Below, one piece after another: positions 16,023-24,214 of a stretch of 25,975 bases of DNA (within the stretch, counting starts at the first letter, position 1; each line of letters opens with the position of its first letter). The stretch lies in assembly GCF_910578695.1 (NCBI RefSeq), contig NZ_CAJTQJ010000036.1, forward strand, positions 1-25,975, given 5' to 3'. Made by a program: the position numbers and the translations under genes. Source of the DNA: an uncultured Brachyspira sp. GTDB lineage: Bacteria > Spirochaetota > Brachyspiria > Brachyspirales > Brachyspiraceae. The notes under the pieces are model-generated. The model saw only the letters and a list, made by a program, of their open reading frames with translations. It did not search any database and was not told the origin of the DNA.

Positions 16023-17846
16023 ATGAATAAAATAGAAGGAAGACCAAAAACACTAAAAGAATTACTACAAAATACAAAATATACTATTCATTATTATCAA
16101 CGTGAATATATGTGGCAGGAAAAACATATAGAAGAATTAATAGAAGATATTACATCAGAATTTTTAGAACATTATATAGATGGAGATAATCGTCAAAATG
16201 TAGCAAATTATGGCGGATATTTTATGGGTTCTATAGTTTTATCTGGAAGAGAAAATGCTATAATTGACGGACAACAGCGTCTATCATCTTTAACGTTACT
16301 TTTAATTTATCTTAATAACAAATTAAAAGAAATAGATAAAACTCATGACAGCATTCCTTTTATGATATTTTCTCAATCTTTTGGAGTGGAATCGTTTAAT
16401 TTAAATATAGATGAAAGAAAGGAATGTATGAATGCTATTTTTAATAATAAAGAATTTGATATAAACAATTCTAATGAATCAGTAAAAAATTTATATAAAC
16501 GTTATCAATATATAAAAGAAATATTTCCCCAAGATGATATTACAGAAAAAAACATACTTCATTTCTGTGATTGGATTATAGAAAAACTTTTTTTTATTGA
16601 AATTGCAGCTTCTACAGAACAAGATGCCCATAAAATATTTATAAGTATGAATGATAGAGGACTAAATTTAACTTCTACAGAAATGATTAAAGGGTATATA
16701 CTTTCTAAAATAAAAGCTGATAATGAAAGAGAAGAACTTAATGTTAAGTGGAAAGAAAAAATACTAAGTTTAAAAGAAAATGATAATAAAGAAGATGAAG
16801 CATTTATAAAAATATGGTTAAGATCTCAATATGCTGATACTATTCGTCAAGGTAAATTGGGTGCTGAAAATAAAGATTTTGAAATTATAGGAGGAGGATT
16901 TCATAAATGGGTTCGTGATGAAAAAGAAAAATTAGGATTAAAAACATCTGAAGATTATAAAGACTTTATTGAAAAATTCTTGTATTTCGCTGATATATAT
17001 AAAATGATAAAAAATTATGAATATATATATGATAAAGAATATAAATATATATTTTATAATTATAAGCTTGATTTTACTTTTCAAATGCAATTATTGCTTG
17101 CTTCTATATCATATAAAGACAGTAAGGAAATTATATCTCAAAAAATAAAATTAGTTTCTAGATTTATAGAATTTTATATCCTATCAAGAACACTGAATTA
17201 CCGTAGGGTTACATATAATACAATCAAATATACTATATTTAATATAACAAAAAGCATAAGAAAATCTAATTCTAATATAAATGAATTAAAAAACACTTTA
17301 AAAAGGGAATATGAAACTTTAAAATTTGATGTTTCTAATACATTAAATTCTTTATATTTAAATAATTTTAATAAAAAATATATCAAACATTTATTATCAC
17401 ATATAATTTCATTCATAGAAGAAGAGACATTACAACCTTCAAATTATGTTAATTATATGAATAATGAAACCAAAAATCCTTATGAAATAGAACATATAAT
17501 TGCTAATCATTTTAATTGGTTTATATCAGAATTTAATGATGAAAAAGATTTTGAATATTATAGAAATAAAATTGGTTCATTACTATTGTTACCTAAAAGC
17601 ATTAATGCTAGCTTAAGTGATAGTAAGTATGAAGAAAAAGTCATAAAATATTCACAAGAAAATATATATGCTTCATCCCTAAATGAAATAAGTTACAAAA
17701 ATAATCCTCAATTTAAAAAATTTCAAGATAAATATAAAATTAATTTTGAACCTTATTCAAAATTTGGAAAAATAGAAATAAAAAAACGTACACAATTATT
17801 AATAAAATTATTTAATGTAATATGGAATGAAAATATGTTTGCATAA
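16023..17846 (+). CDS. single-chain GmrSD-type DUF262/DUF1524 protein
   Basis: 607 residues. The N-terminal DUF262 (GmrS-like, ParB/Srx-fold) domain shows YYQREYMWQ (24-32), IDGQQRLSSLT (81-91) and FISMNDRGLNLTSTEMIKGYIL near 201-222. The C-terminal DUF1524 (GmrD-like, HNH/His-Me nuclease) domain shows YEIEHIIANHF near 487-497 and NKIGSLLLLPKSIN near 517-530. In GmrSD and BrxU-like enzymes the DUF262 domain hydrolyses nucleotide to license cutting of modified phage DNA. The key DGQQR and EHI residues are present, so it is probably active. About 8 of some 20 arginine codons are CGT, against nearly all AGA in its neighbours, which suggests recent acquisition. It lies 33 nt after mtaB with an AAGGG site before ATG. 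Confidence 0.85.
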   Translation: MNKIEGRPKTLKELLQNTKYTIHYYQREYMWQEKHIEELIEDITSEFLEHYIDGDNRQNVANYGGYFMGSIVLSGRENAIIDGQQRLSSLTLLLIYLNNKLKEIDKTHDSIPFMIFSQSFGVESFNLNIDERKECMNAIFNNKEFDINNSNESVKNLYKRYQYIKEIFPQDDITEKNILHFCDWIIEKLFFIEIAASTEQDAHKIFISMNDRGLNLTSTEMIKGYILSKIKADNEREELNVKWKEKILSLKENDNKEDEAFIKIWLRSQYADTIRQGKLGAENKDFEIIGGGFHKWVRDEKEKLGLKTSEDYKDFIEKFLYFADIYKMIKNYEYIYDKEYKYIFYNYKLDFTFQMQLLLASISYKDSKEIISQKIKLVSRFIEFYILSRTLNYRRVTYNTIKYTIFNITKSIRKSNSNINELKNTLKREYETLKFDVSNTLNSLYLNNFNKKYIKHLLSHIISFIEEETLQPSNYVNYMNNETKNPYEIEHIIANHFNWFISEFNDEKDFEYYRNKIGSLLLLPKSINASLSDSKYEEKVIKYSQENIYASSLNEISYKNNPQFKKFQDKYKINFEPYSKFGKIEIKKRTQLLIKLFNVIWNENMFA

Positions 17847-18110
17847 TTTTTTATAAAAACTATAGTAGTATAATATATAAAATCCAAATAACCCTATTGG
17901 CTGCTTTATATTTTCAAATGCTAATATTTAAATACAATTTGTGTAAAAATATTGTAAATTACATATTTATTTTTTGTATAAAATATTTTGCATTAAAACT
18001 TTGTTAAGGCTTAAAATAGAAGCTATAAAAACAAACTAATTATTAATTAAAAATAGCTGCAATATTTTTATATTCTTACTTTATATTATAAAAATATTTA
18101 AAGTCAATAA

Positions 18111-18201
18111 AGTTGTCAAAAAAATAAAAAAGTTGTCATTTTTATAAAAGTTAATTGTCTTAAAATATATCAATAGTTGTCATATATATCACTAGTTGAA
18201 A
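18111..18201 (+). promoter_or_regulatory. array of five AGTTGTCA-type boxes
   Basis: AGTTGTCA occurs exactly at 18111-18118, 18131-18138 and 18175-18182. Degenerate copies are AATTGTCT (18153-18160) and AGTTGAAA (18194-18201). Starts are spaced 20, 22, 22 and 19 bp, close to two helical turns, so all boxes face the same side of the DNA. The last box overlaps the -35 hexamer of the SUFU promoter. This is the layout of a cooperative regulator-binding array. The regulator is unknown. Confidence 0.6.
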
Positions 18202-18223
18202 AAATAACTTTTTTTGTTATAAT
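18196..18223 (+). promoter_or_regulatory. sigma70-type promoter of the SUFU gene
   Basis: -35 TTGAAA (18196-18201), 16-nt spacer, perfect -10 TATAAT (18218-18223). The leader to ATG 18248 is short and carries AAGGA at 18236-18240. Confidence 0.72.
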
Positions 18224-18247
18224 TAAAAAATATACAAGGAATCAAAT

Positions 18248-18922
18248 ATGAGCGATGATTTAGATTATTTAGAAGATTTAAATAATGATGAAGAAATAAA
18301 CACTTCGGGTTTTGATGCTATAACTGAAACTTTTAGAAAAATTTATCCTAGTGAGTTAGATTTAGATTTTGGAACTATAATATCATATAGGCTTGGCGGA
18401 AAAGATCCTCTTGACAGAATAAGAATATACAGGGGAAACGGATATTATCATTTTGTAACTTACGGATTCAGCGAGCTTTATGAAAAAGAATCAGATGATA
18501 AAGAGTACAGCGGATTCGGTTTTGAAATTACTTTCAAATTAAAAATGAATGAAAAACAAATGAATAATACAATAGATGATGATGCAAAAGATCCTGAAAT
18601 AAAAAATGCTGTAGGATTTTTACAGCAGTTAGCAAGATATGTATTTGAAAGCGGAGCAATTTTAAATCCTTATGAATATATATGGACTAAGCAAAAAGAA
18701 GGAATTGATGCTAAACAAAAATCAAAAATAACAGGATTTATTACATTGCCAGATGAGGCAGGAGAAATTAATACTCCAAACGGAAAAGTTCTTTTTGTTG
18801 AGCTTTTAGGTGCGGCAGATGAAGAACTTAATGCAATATATAGTAAAAAAATCACAGTAGAAGAATTGGCTAAAAAAATAGGAACTGATATAACAGATTA
18901 TAATAGAGAGCCTCTTATATAA
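18248..18922 (+). CDS. suppressor-of-fused (SUFU) domain protein
   Basis: 224 residues. After an acidic N-terminus (1-18) comes a SUFU domain: GFDAITETFRKIYPSE, GGKDPLDRIRIYRGNGYYHFVTYGFSELY and GYGFEITFKL-like strands (here SGFGFEITFKLKM), then a helix FLQQLARYVFESG and the late FITLPDEAGEINTPNGKVLFVELLGA. In animals SUFU binds Gli factors. Bacterial members are mostly uncharacterised, and some act as immunity proteins in polymorphic toxin systems. No toxin gene is beside it here, so a housekeeping or orphan-immunity role is open. It has its own promoter and box array, and its stop directly abuts the stop of the convergent TPR gene. Confidence 0.85.
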   Translation: MSDDLDYLEDLNNDEEINTSGFDAITETFRKIYPSELDLDFGTIISYRLGGKDPLDRIRIYRGNGYYHFVTYGFSELYEKESDDKEYSGFGFEITFKLKMNEKQMNNTIDDDAKDPEIKNAVGFLQQLARYVFESGAILNPYEYIWTKQKEGIDAKQKSKITGFITLPDEAGEINTPNGKVLFVELLGAADEELNAIYSKKITVEELAKKIGTDITDYNREPLI

Positions 18923-20464
18923 TTATTTTTTATAGCCTAGTTTTTCAGATTCATTTAGATAATACTTGCTTTTTTCTGTATATTCTTTCATTTTCTCGGC
19001 AGTAATAGTTTTGAGTTTGGAATATTCATCATAAACTAATGATAAATAATAATAGCTCTCTGCTAAAACAGAATTTGATTTATTATTTTTTATAGATTTC
19101 AAAAAACTATATTCAGCCTCTTTCAAATCTTTCATTTGCTTTTCTAATTTATATCTATACAGAGATGCTACAGCACTATTATTTAGAAGGTAAAAATTAT
19201 TTTTTTCTATATTAAATCCATTTCTAATATCTTTTTCAGCATTATTTAAACTCTCTATATCATTACAAATTTGATAATCCATTAAATATAACCAGCCTCT
19301 ATTTATATAAATAGACAAATTATTATTATCTATATTTACAGCCTTATTATAATTGTCTAAAGACATATTAAAATATTTCTTATTATGAGTATTTTTATAT
19401 TTTTCATTATAAAGATCTGAATATATAAGTAATGTACTCAAATCATATTCATTATGATAAAGAGCCGCTCTATTGTAATCATTTAATGCCAAATCAAAAT
19501 AATTTTCATCTGAAGTATAATGATATTTTTTAGCATAAAGAACTGATCTGTTTTTTAAAGTATCGATAGGGCTTTCTTCATTAAAACTATCAATAATTTT
19601 ATTATAATCTTTTAAAGCAGCTTCAAAATATTTGTTGTCTGATGTTTCTTCATATTTTTTATTGAAAAGTAATGCTCTGCTTTTTAATACCGCAGTATTA
19701 TCATCATTAAAACTCAATATTTTAGTATATATATTAATAGCATTATCATAATTTCCATTTTCAGCCTCTTTTAAAGCCGTAATAGATAATTCATTAATAT
19801 CCAAATTTTCATCATTTTTATTTTTTTTAACAATATTCCAATATACATTATCTGCATTTTTATTATATTTATAATAATTATTTTGTAAAACCAATTTATC
19901 TCCGTCATAATTTGTATTTATAATTTTATTATCATCATTCAAATCTAAAGATATTTTTTCATTTTTATGCATTTCATTATTATTATCTTTATTATCATTA
20001 TCAAATAATTCAATATCATCTATATTTTCATCAGAAAAAGAATTATTCTTTCTAAATAAAAATAAAGAAGCAATAAGAGTAAATATTGTACCAGCAAATA
20101 AGATTGTTATAGTTCTAGTATCTATATCTAATAATCCGCTATTATTTATAAATGAATTAAAATTATTTATATGAGGAGCTATATATTCATCATATTTTAC
20201 TTCCATTAAATAATCTAAATTTTTCTTTGTATTATTTCTATTTAAAATATCATTTTTATTACTTAATTGAGTATTAGTCTGAATATCATTTTTATTATAT
20301 GAATAGTTTTTTGAATATGTATTTGAATTATATAAAATTAAGCATATTCCAGCAATTAATAAAATTAAGAATATTATTATTAACATAATACTATTTGAAG
20401 ATGATTTTTCTATTTCAGTTTCATAATTATCATTAGTTTTTATAAAATTATGCTCTTCTTCCAT
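18923..20464 (-). CDS. membrane-anchored TPR protein
   Basis: 513 residues. The N-terminus is cytoplasmic (1-24), with a membrane segment at about 24-46, an asparagine-rich exposed stretch, and a second segment at about 118-137 (TITILFAGTIFTLIASLFLF). The acidic, asparagine-rich linker 138-220 leads to TPR-like repeats from about 225 to 505. These include ALKEAENGNYDNAINIYTKIL and four repeats of the form 'YEETSDNKYFEAALKDYNKII', each ending in DYN(K/R)A or DNYNKA. With two membrane segments the TPR part would lie in the cytoplasm. It probably scaffolds a complex; no specific family is recognised. It shares a zero-gap stop-to-stop junction with the SUFU gene. Confidence 0.8.
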   Translation of the reverse strand: MEEEHNFIKTNDNYETEIEKSSSNSIMLIIIFLILLIAGICLILYNSNTYSKNYSYNKNDIQTNTQLSNKNDILNRNNTKKNLDYLMEVKYDEYIAPHINNFNSFINNSGLLDIDTRTITILFAGTIFTLIASLFLFRKNNSFSDENIDDIELFDNDNKDNNNEMHKNEKISLDLNDDNKIINTNYDGDKLVLQNNYYKYNKNADNVYWNIVKKNKNDENLDINELSITALKEAENGNYDNAINIYTKILSFNDDNTAVLKSRALLFNKKYEETSDNKYFEAALKDYNKIIDSFNEESPIDTLKNRSVLYAKKYHYTSDENYFDLALNDYNRAALYHNEYDLSTLLIYSDLYNEKYKNTHNKKYFNMSLDNYNKAVNIDNNNLSIYINRGWLYLMDYQICNDIESLNNAEKDIRNGFNIEKNNFYLLNNSAVASLYRYKLEKQMKDLKEAEYSFLKSIKNNKSNSVLAESYYYLSLVYDEYSKLKTITAEKMKEYTEKSKYYLNESEKLGYKK

Positions 20465-20739
20465 ACAAAAATACCGATATTAATAGATTATTTATCGGAT
20501 TGAATTTTATAAAAACAAAGAAATATGATAACTAGATTTTATTTTCTAAATACTATTAAAAATGTCAAAATATAAAAAATTATATAATTTTATTTGTATA
20601 TATCAGTATATTGATTACACTTTTATTTAGTATTTTATTATAAAAGATTTAAATATATTTAATCAAAGCATATATTGAAACTGCAATATTTACTTTTTAT
20701 TTAATACAGGATAAGGATAATCGTTTTTATTATTTAAAT

Positions 20740-21324
20740 TTAAATAATGTTTTTAGAAATATTTTTTAAATAATCTGCCGCCTCTTTCTGCTCTTTACGA
20801 ACGGCAAACTCTAAAGCCCTTTCTCCGTCTTTATTTTTATGTTCTATGTCAGCCCCATTTTCTATTAATATTTTCATTGCTTCTATATCATTAATACCGG
20901 CAGCAAACATTAAAGGAGTTACAAGCTTACAATTTTTAGCATTAACATCGGCGCCTGCTTCTATTAATGCCTTTATTATATCAAGTTCTTTAGTAAGAGA
21001 GGCATAAAGCAAAGCTGAAAATAAAGGCTTATCTCTCAAATTTACATCAGCCCCAGAATCTATTAAATATTTTGCTATTTTTTCCTGCTTTTCAGCACAG
21101 GCAAACATCAAAGCAGTTATTCCTGTTCTGCTTCTTGCATTCATATCTGCACCTTCTTCTACTAAAAGTTTGGCTATATCGAAATACCCTTTTTTGGCAC
21201 AAATCATAAGCAATGTAAATTTAGTATTTTCATCTCTTGCATCGGCTAAAGTATTATCTGCTTGCAAAATTTTTTTTACATTTTCAATATCATTATTTTT
21301 TACATATTCAGCTATATCAGGCAT
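20740..21324 (-). CDS. ankyrin-repeat protein
   Basis: 194 residues with no signal peptide, almost wholly ankyrin repeats of about 33 residues: 2-30 (degenerate cap), 35-63, 69-96, 102-129, 135-162 and a C-terminal cap to 190. The TALMFACA..., LLVEEGADMNA and GADVNAKN signatures are clear. Such proteins bind other proteins; the partner here is unknown. Brachyspira and related spirochaetes carry many ankyrin genes. It follows the ABC permease after 23 nt with AAAGG before its ATG, so it is probably the third gene of the exporter transcript. Confidence 0.88.
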   Translation of the reverse strand: MPDIAEYVKNNDIENVKKILQADNTLADARDENTKFTLLMICAKKGYFDIAKLLVEEGADMNARSRTGITALMFACAEKQEKIAKYLIDSGADVNLRDKPLFSALLYASLTKELDIIKALIEAGADVNAKNCKLVTPLMFAAGINDIEAMKILIENGADIEHKNKDGERALEFAVRKEQKEAADYLKNISKNII

Positions 21325-21347
21325 TTTTAAAACCTTTATTTAAATTA

Positions 21348-22055
21348 TTACTGCCATTTATAAGATTCTACAAACATAGTAGATATTGATATACATGCAA
21401 CAGCCCAAATTAAGAAAAATATAACATTCTGTATATCTATCATACCCTTTGTAAAATCAGAGAAATATGTTGTTATTGAAATAGCATTTAATATTTTACT
21501 TGCCCCTGTAAACATCTCGCTAAGCCAATTTATAATATATGCAAATATACCCATAGATACCCCCAAAATAGCAGCTACTAATTGACTTTTGGATATACTT
21601 GTTGCAATAAGTCCAAGCCCTAGTATAGCAGTACCTAAAAGAAATAACCCCAAATATCCGCTGAATATCACACCTATATCAGGCTTTCCAAATACCATAA
21701 GAAGTATGGGATAAACAAAAGTCATAACAAGCAATGAAACATATACAACTAATACTGATAAATATTTTCCCAAAACATACTGCAATGAAGTAATAGGAGC
21801 TGTCATTATAAGTTCAAAAGTACCTGAGGCTCTCTCTTCAGCTATAAGTTTCATAGATAATATTGAAAGAAATAATATCGTAAAAAAACCAATATTATAC
21901 ATAGTATTTTCCATAACAGCTAATCTGCTATAGTAAATTTCTATTGTAAAAAAATATCCTGTTAAAGCCAAATATATAAACCCCAATATATAATATAACG
22001 GCGATACATAAAAGGATTGAATTTCTCTTGAAAATACAACATATATATTTCTCAT
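21348..22055 (-). CDS. ABC-2 type permease, GldF-like
   Basis: 235 residues with six hydrophobic segments (about 16-36, 55-75, 95-117, 131-152, 160-180, 205-225). MRNIYVVFSREIQSFYVSPLYYILGFIYLALTGYF and LSMKLIAEERASGTFELIMTAPITSLQYVLGKYLS are characteristic of the GldF/ABC-2 branch, whose members combine with GldA ATPases. The substrate is unknown; despite the name, most organisms with this pair do not glide. It begins 18 nt after the ATPase gene, with GAGAGG before the ATG. The GldG/DUF4340-type extracellular partners usually found beside this pair are not in the window. Confidence 0.88.
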   Translation of the reverse strand: MRNIYVVFSREIQSFYVSPLYYILGFIYLALTGYFFTIEIYYSRLAVMENTMYNIGFFTILFLSILSMKLIAEERASGTFELIMTAPITSLQYVLGKYLSVLVVYVSLLVMTFVYPILLMVFGKPDIGVIFSGYLGLFLLGTAILGLGLIATSISKSQLVAAILGVSMGIFAYIINWLSEMFTGASKILNAISITTYFSDFTKGMIDIQNVIFFLIWAVACISISTMFVESYKWQ

Positions 22056-22073
22056 TTTATATTAACCTCTCAA

Positions 22074-23087
22074 TCAATTAGTAATTTCTTCTTCTTTTTC
22101 ATATTCATATGCAGATGAATTTCTGATATATTTAGATTTATCGAAATCTTCATTTTTCTTTTTATCAGTAAAATAAATAAACACCTCTTCCAATGATCTT
22201 TCTTTAGATTTAATTTCTAAAACATCAAAATTATTATTAACTAAATGCCTGACTATCTGAGCCCTTGAATCATTTCCCCTTTCGCATTCTATAAGAATAT
22301 CTCCGTAAGAATTTGCTTCAGCTTGTATAACTCCATTAACCTCTCTAATACATAAAAGTGCATCATTATATCTGTCAGCTACTTTGAGTTCAATATTTCC
22401 TCCAAGTATTTCTTTATCCATAGACATTTTTAATCCTTCTATAGTGTCTTCAGCTATCAATTCTCCGCTGTCTATAATTAAAGCCCTTTCGCATGTATCT
22501 TCAACTTCGCTTAATATATGAGTTGATAATATAACTGTTCTAGTTCCTCCTAAACTTTTTATTAAAGATCTTACCTCTATAAGCTGATTAGGATCAAGTC
22601 CGCTTGTAGGTTCATCTAATATTAAAACTTCAGGGTCATGTATTATTGCCTGTGCTATTCCTGTACGCTGTTTATAACCTTTTGATAAATGCCCTATTAT
22701 TCTATTTCTATATTTTGTAAGTCCCGTTATTTCTATTGTGTTTTCTAATGCAGTTTTTATATGCTTACTAGATATTCCTTTAAGTTTTGCACAAAATCTA
22801 AGATAATCTATAACCGTCATTTCTGTATATAAAGAAACATTTTCAGGCATATATCCTATTCTTTTTTTGATTTCTATAGGATTATCATAAACCTCATAGT
22901 CATCTAAATAAACATATCCGCTGGTAGCAGGCAAATAACCTGTAATTATACGCATCATAGTACTTTTTCCGGCACCATTAGGTCCTAAAAAACCAACTAT
23001 TTCACCTTTGTTTATAGTATATGATACGCCTTTAAGTGCCAAATGCTCGCCATAATATTTAACTATATTATCAACTTTTATCATCAA
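22074..23087 (-). CDS. ABC transporter ATPase, GldA-like
   Basis: 337 residues. Walker A is GFLGPNGAGKSTMMRIITG (about 33-51), the signature is LSKGYKQRTGIAQAI (about 135-149, LSKGY in place of LSGGQ, normal for the GldA/CcmA branch), Walker B is VLILDEPTSGLDPNQ (about 155-169) and the H-loop is STHILSEVE near 187. The C-terminal 100 residues form the ACT-like regulatory extension seen in GldA-type ATPases, ending in the family element RSLEEVFIYFT. It energises the permease encoded immediately downstream. ATG is preceded by AAAGGATT; a second ATG one codon downstream is equally possible. Confidence 0.9.
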   Translation of the reverse strand: MMIKVDNIVKYYGEHLALKGVSYTINKGEIVGFLGPNGAGKSTMMRIITGYLPATSGYVYLDDYEVYDNPIEIKKRIGYMPENVSLYTEMTVIDYLRFCAKLKGISSKHIKTALENTIEITGLTKYRNRIIGHLSKGYKQRTGIAQAIIHDPEVLILDEPTSGLDPNQLIEVRSLIKSLGGTRTVILSTHILSEVEDTCERALIIDSGELIAEDTIEGLKMSMDKEILGGNIELKVADRYNDALLCIREVNGVIQAEANSYGDILIECERGNDSRAQIVRHLVNNNFDVLEIKSKERSLEEVFIYFTDKKKNEDFDKSKYIRNSSAYEYEKEEEITN

Positions 23088-23454
23088 TAATCCTTTTAAA
23101 TTTATTATAAATAAAAATTTATATTTACAGATGTATATATTCGTTAATTATTATATTATCGCAAACTAATAATTTTTTATTACTGAAAAATTATTATTTA
23201 TTATTATTGCTAATAAAAATTGTTATTTATTATTATTGCCGCTACTGCCGCCTTTGGCGTCGCTTTAACTACATCAATAATAAATTATTGATGTGCTTCG
23301 GCTAGCTTTTTTTAAATTATTTTTATTTAAAATTATTTTATTTTTAATTATCTCTGCCATTCTGAGAATATTAGACATTATTTAGCTTTCTGCTATTATA
23401 TATTTAAAAATAAATACTTTTTATAGAAAATATAGTTTTAATATTGTATTAAAA
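23088..23454. other. 367-nt gene-free region with GC-rich island, direct repeat and hairpin
   Basis: I find no gene. TTATTTATTATTATTGC occurs twice (23194-23210, 23223-23239). The second copy runs into a GC-rich island (23238-23266, roughly 60% GC in DNA otherwise near 20-25%). A perfect hairpin (23271-23294) follows, then CTTCGGCTAGC and a T run (23308-23313). The right end carries the rdgB terminator-like repeat. The structured part may be a dispersed intergenic element or a small RNA. Confidence 0.6.
23271..23294. repeat. perfect 10-bp inverted repeat
   Basis: ACATCAATAA (23271-23280) and TTATTGATGT (23285-23294) form a perfect stem around TAAA. On the plus strand a GC-rich stretch precedes it and a T run follows 13 nt later, so it could end a rightward transcript, but no plus-strand gene lies upstream. 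Confidence 0.8.
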
Positions 23455-23460
23455 CTATAT
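23430..23460 (-). terminator. inverted repeat overlapping the rdgB stop codon
   Basis: ATATAGTTTTAATA (23430-23443) and TATTAAAACTATAT (23447-23460) form a perfect 14-bp stem with a 3-nt loop. Read on the minus strand it includes the rdgB TAG stop (23457-23455) and is followed by TTTTC. The stem is almost all A-T, so it is a modest terminator. Confidence 0.55.
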
Positions 23461-24048
23461 ATGATAAATATTATCTAAAATATGCTTAATTTTATTCATA
23501 GCCAAAGCTCTATGACTTATGGAATTTTTTTCTTCAAGATTCATTTCTGCATAAGTTATATCATATCCGTCAGGCTGAAATATAGGGTCATATCCGAAGC
23601 CTTTAAAACCTATTGGATTTTCTATTATTTTCCCATTAACTCTGCCTTCAACTGCTATATAATAATTATCATCTAATACGCATACCGCAGAAGTTATAAA
23701 ATATGCTGTTCTGTCATCTTTATCTTTTAACTCATCTAAAAGCATTTGCATTTTTTCTTTATATCCTAAATTCTCTCCTCCGTATCTTGCTGAATATATA
23801 CCAGGTTTTCCATTAAGAGCATTAATACAAAGCCCTGAATCATCTGCTAAAGAAGGTATTTTAGTATAATTATATACAGCTTTTGCTTTTATAAATGAGT
23901 TTTCTATAAATGTATTTCCATTTTCTATAATTTTTCCTATATCCGAAGGTATAGGGAGTATTTCTTTTATAGTGCCGCATTTAAGTATATTTTCTATTTC
24001 TTTTATTTTATCTTTGTTGGCACTAGCTATTATTAATTTTTCAAGCAT
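23455..24048 (-). CDS. rdgB: XTP/dITP diphosphatase (RdgB/HAM1 family)
   Basis: 197 residues. It hydrolyses dITP, ITP and XTP to monophosphates, keeping deaminated purines out of nucleic acid. Motifs are IIASANKDKIKEI (6-18), LADDSGLCI with catalytic DDSG (69-72), SARYGG (86-91), KGFGYDPIFQP (149-159) and ISHRALAM (177-184). All active-site segments and the full length are present. AAGGATATTTAT precedes the ATG. It stands apart, with 166 nt to the next gene upstream and a hairpin across its stop codon. Confidence 0.95.
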   Translation of the reverse strand: MLEKLIIASANKDKIKEIENILKCGTIKEILPIPSDIGKIIENGNTFIENSFIKAKAVYNYTKIPSLADDSGLCINALNGKPGIYSARYGGENLGYKEKMQMLLDELKDKDDRTAYFITSAVCVLDDNYYIAVEGRVNGKIIENPIGFKGFGYDPIFQPDGYDITYAEMNLEEKNSISHRALAMNKIKHILDNIYHI

Positions 24049-24214
24049 ATAAATATCCTTATTTTATACTATATTTATAAAGTTCTGTTTGTAACATAGT
24101 ATCGAATAACATATAATAACATATATTCTTATAAATGACTATATGATTTTATTTATAAAAGAATTATCAAATAAAAATATTAAATTTAATAATATAAAAG
24201 TATTATGATAATAT

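Larger units (their letters stand above)
17847..18247. other. 401-nt gene-free region with repeated boxes upstream of the SUFU gene
   Basis: I find no coding sequence. The left part (17847-18100) is featureless AT-rich DNA. The right part (18111-18240) holds the AGTTGTCA box array, a sigma70-type promoter and the AAGGA ribosome binding site of the SUFU gene. Confidence 0.75.

Noticed and set aside
18111..18201. CRISPR or replication-origin iterons
   Set aside because: The boxes are only 8 bp with AT-rich, non-unique spacing sequence; no cas or replication-initiator gene is near, and the last box overlaps a promoter, which fits transcription control better.
23482..23676. 64-codon plus-strand frame
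   Set aside because: It is antisense inside rdgB and has no ribosome binding site.
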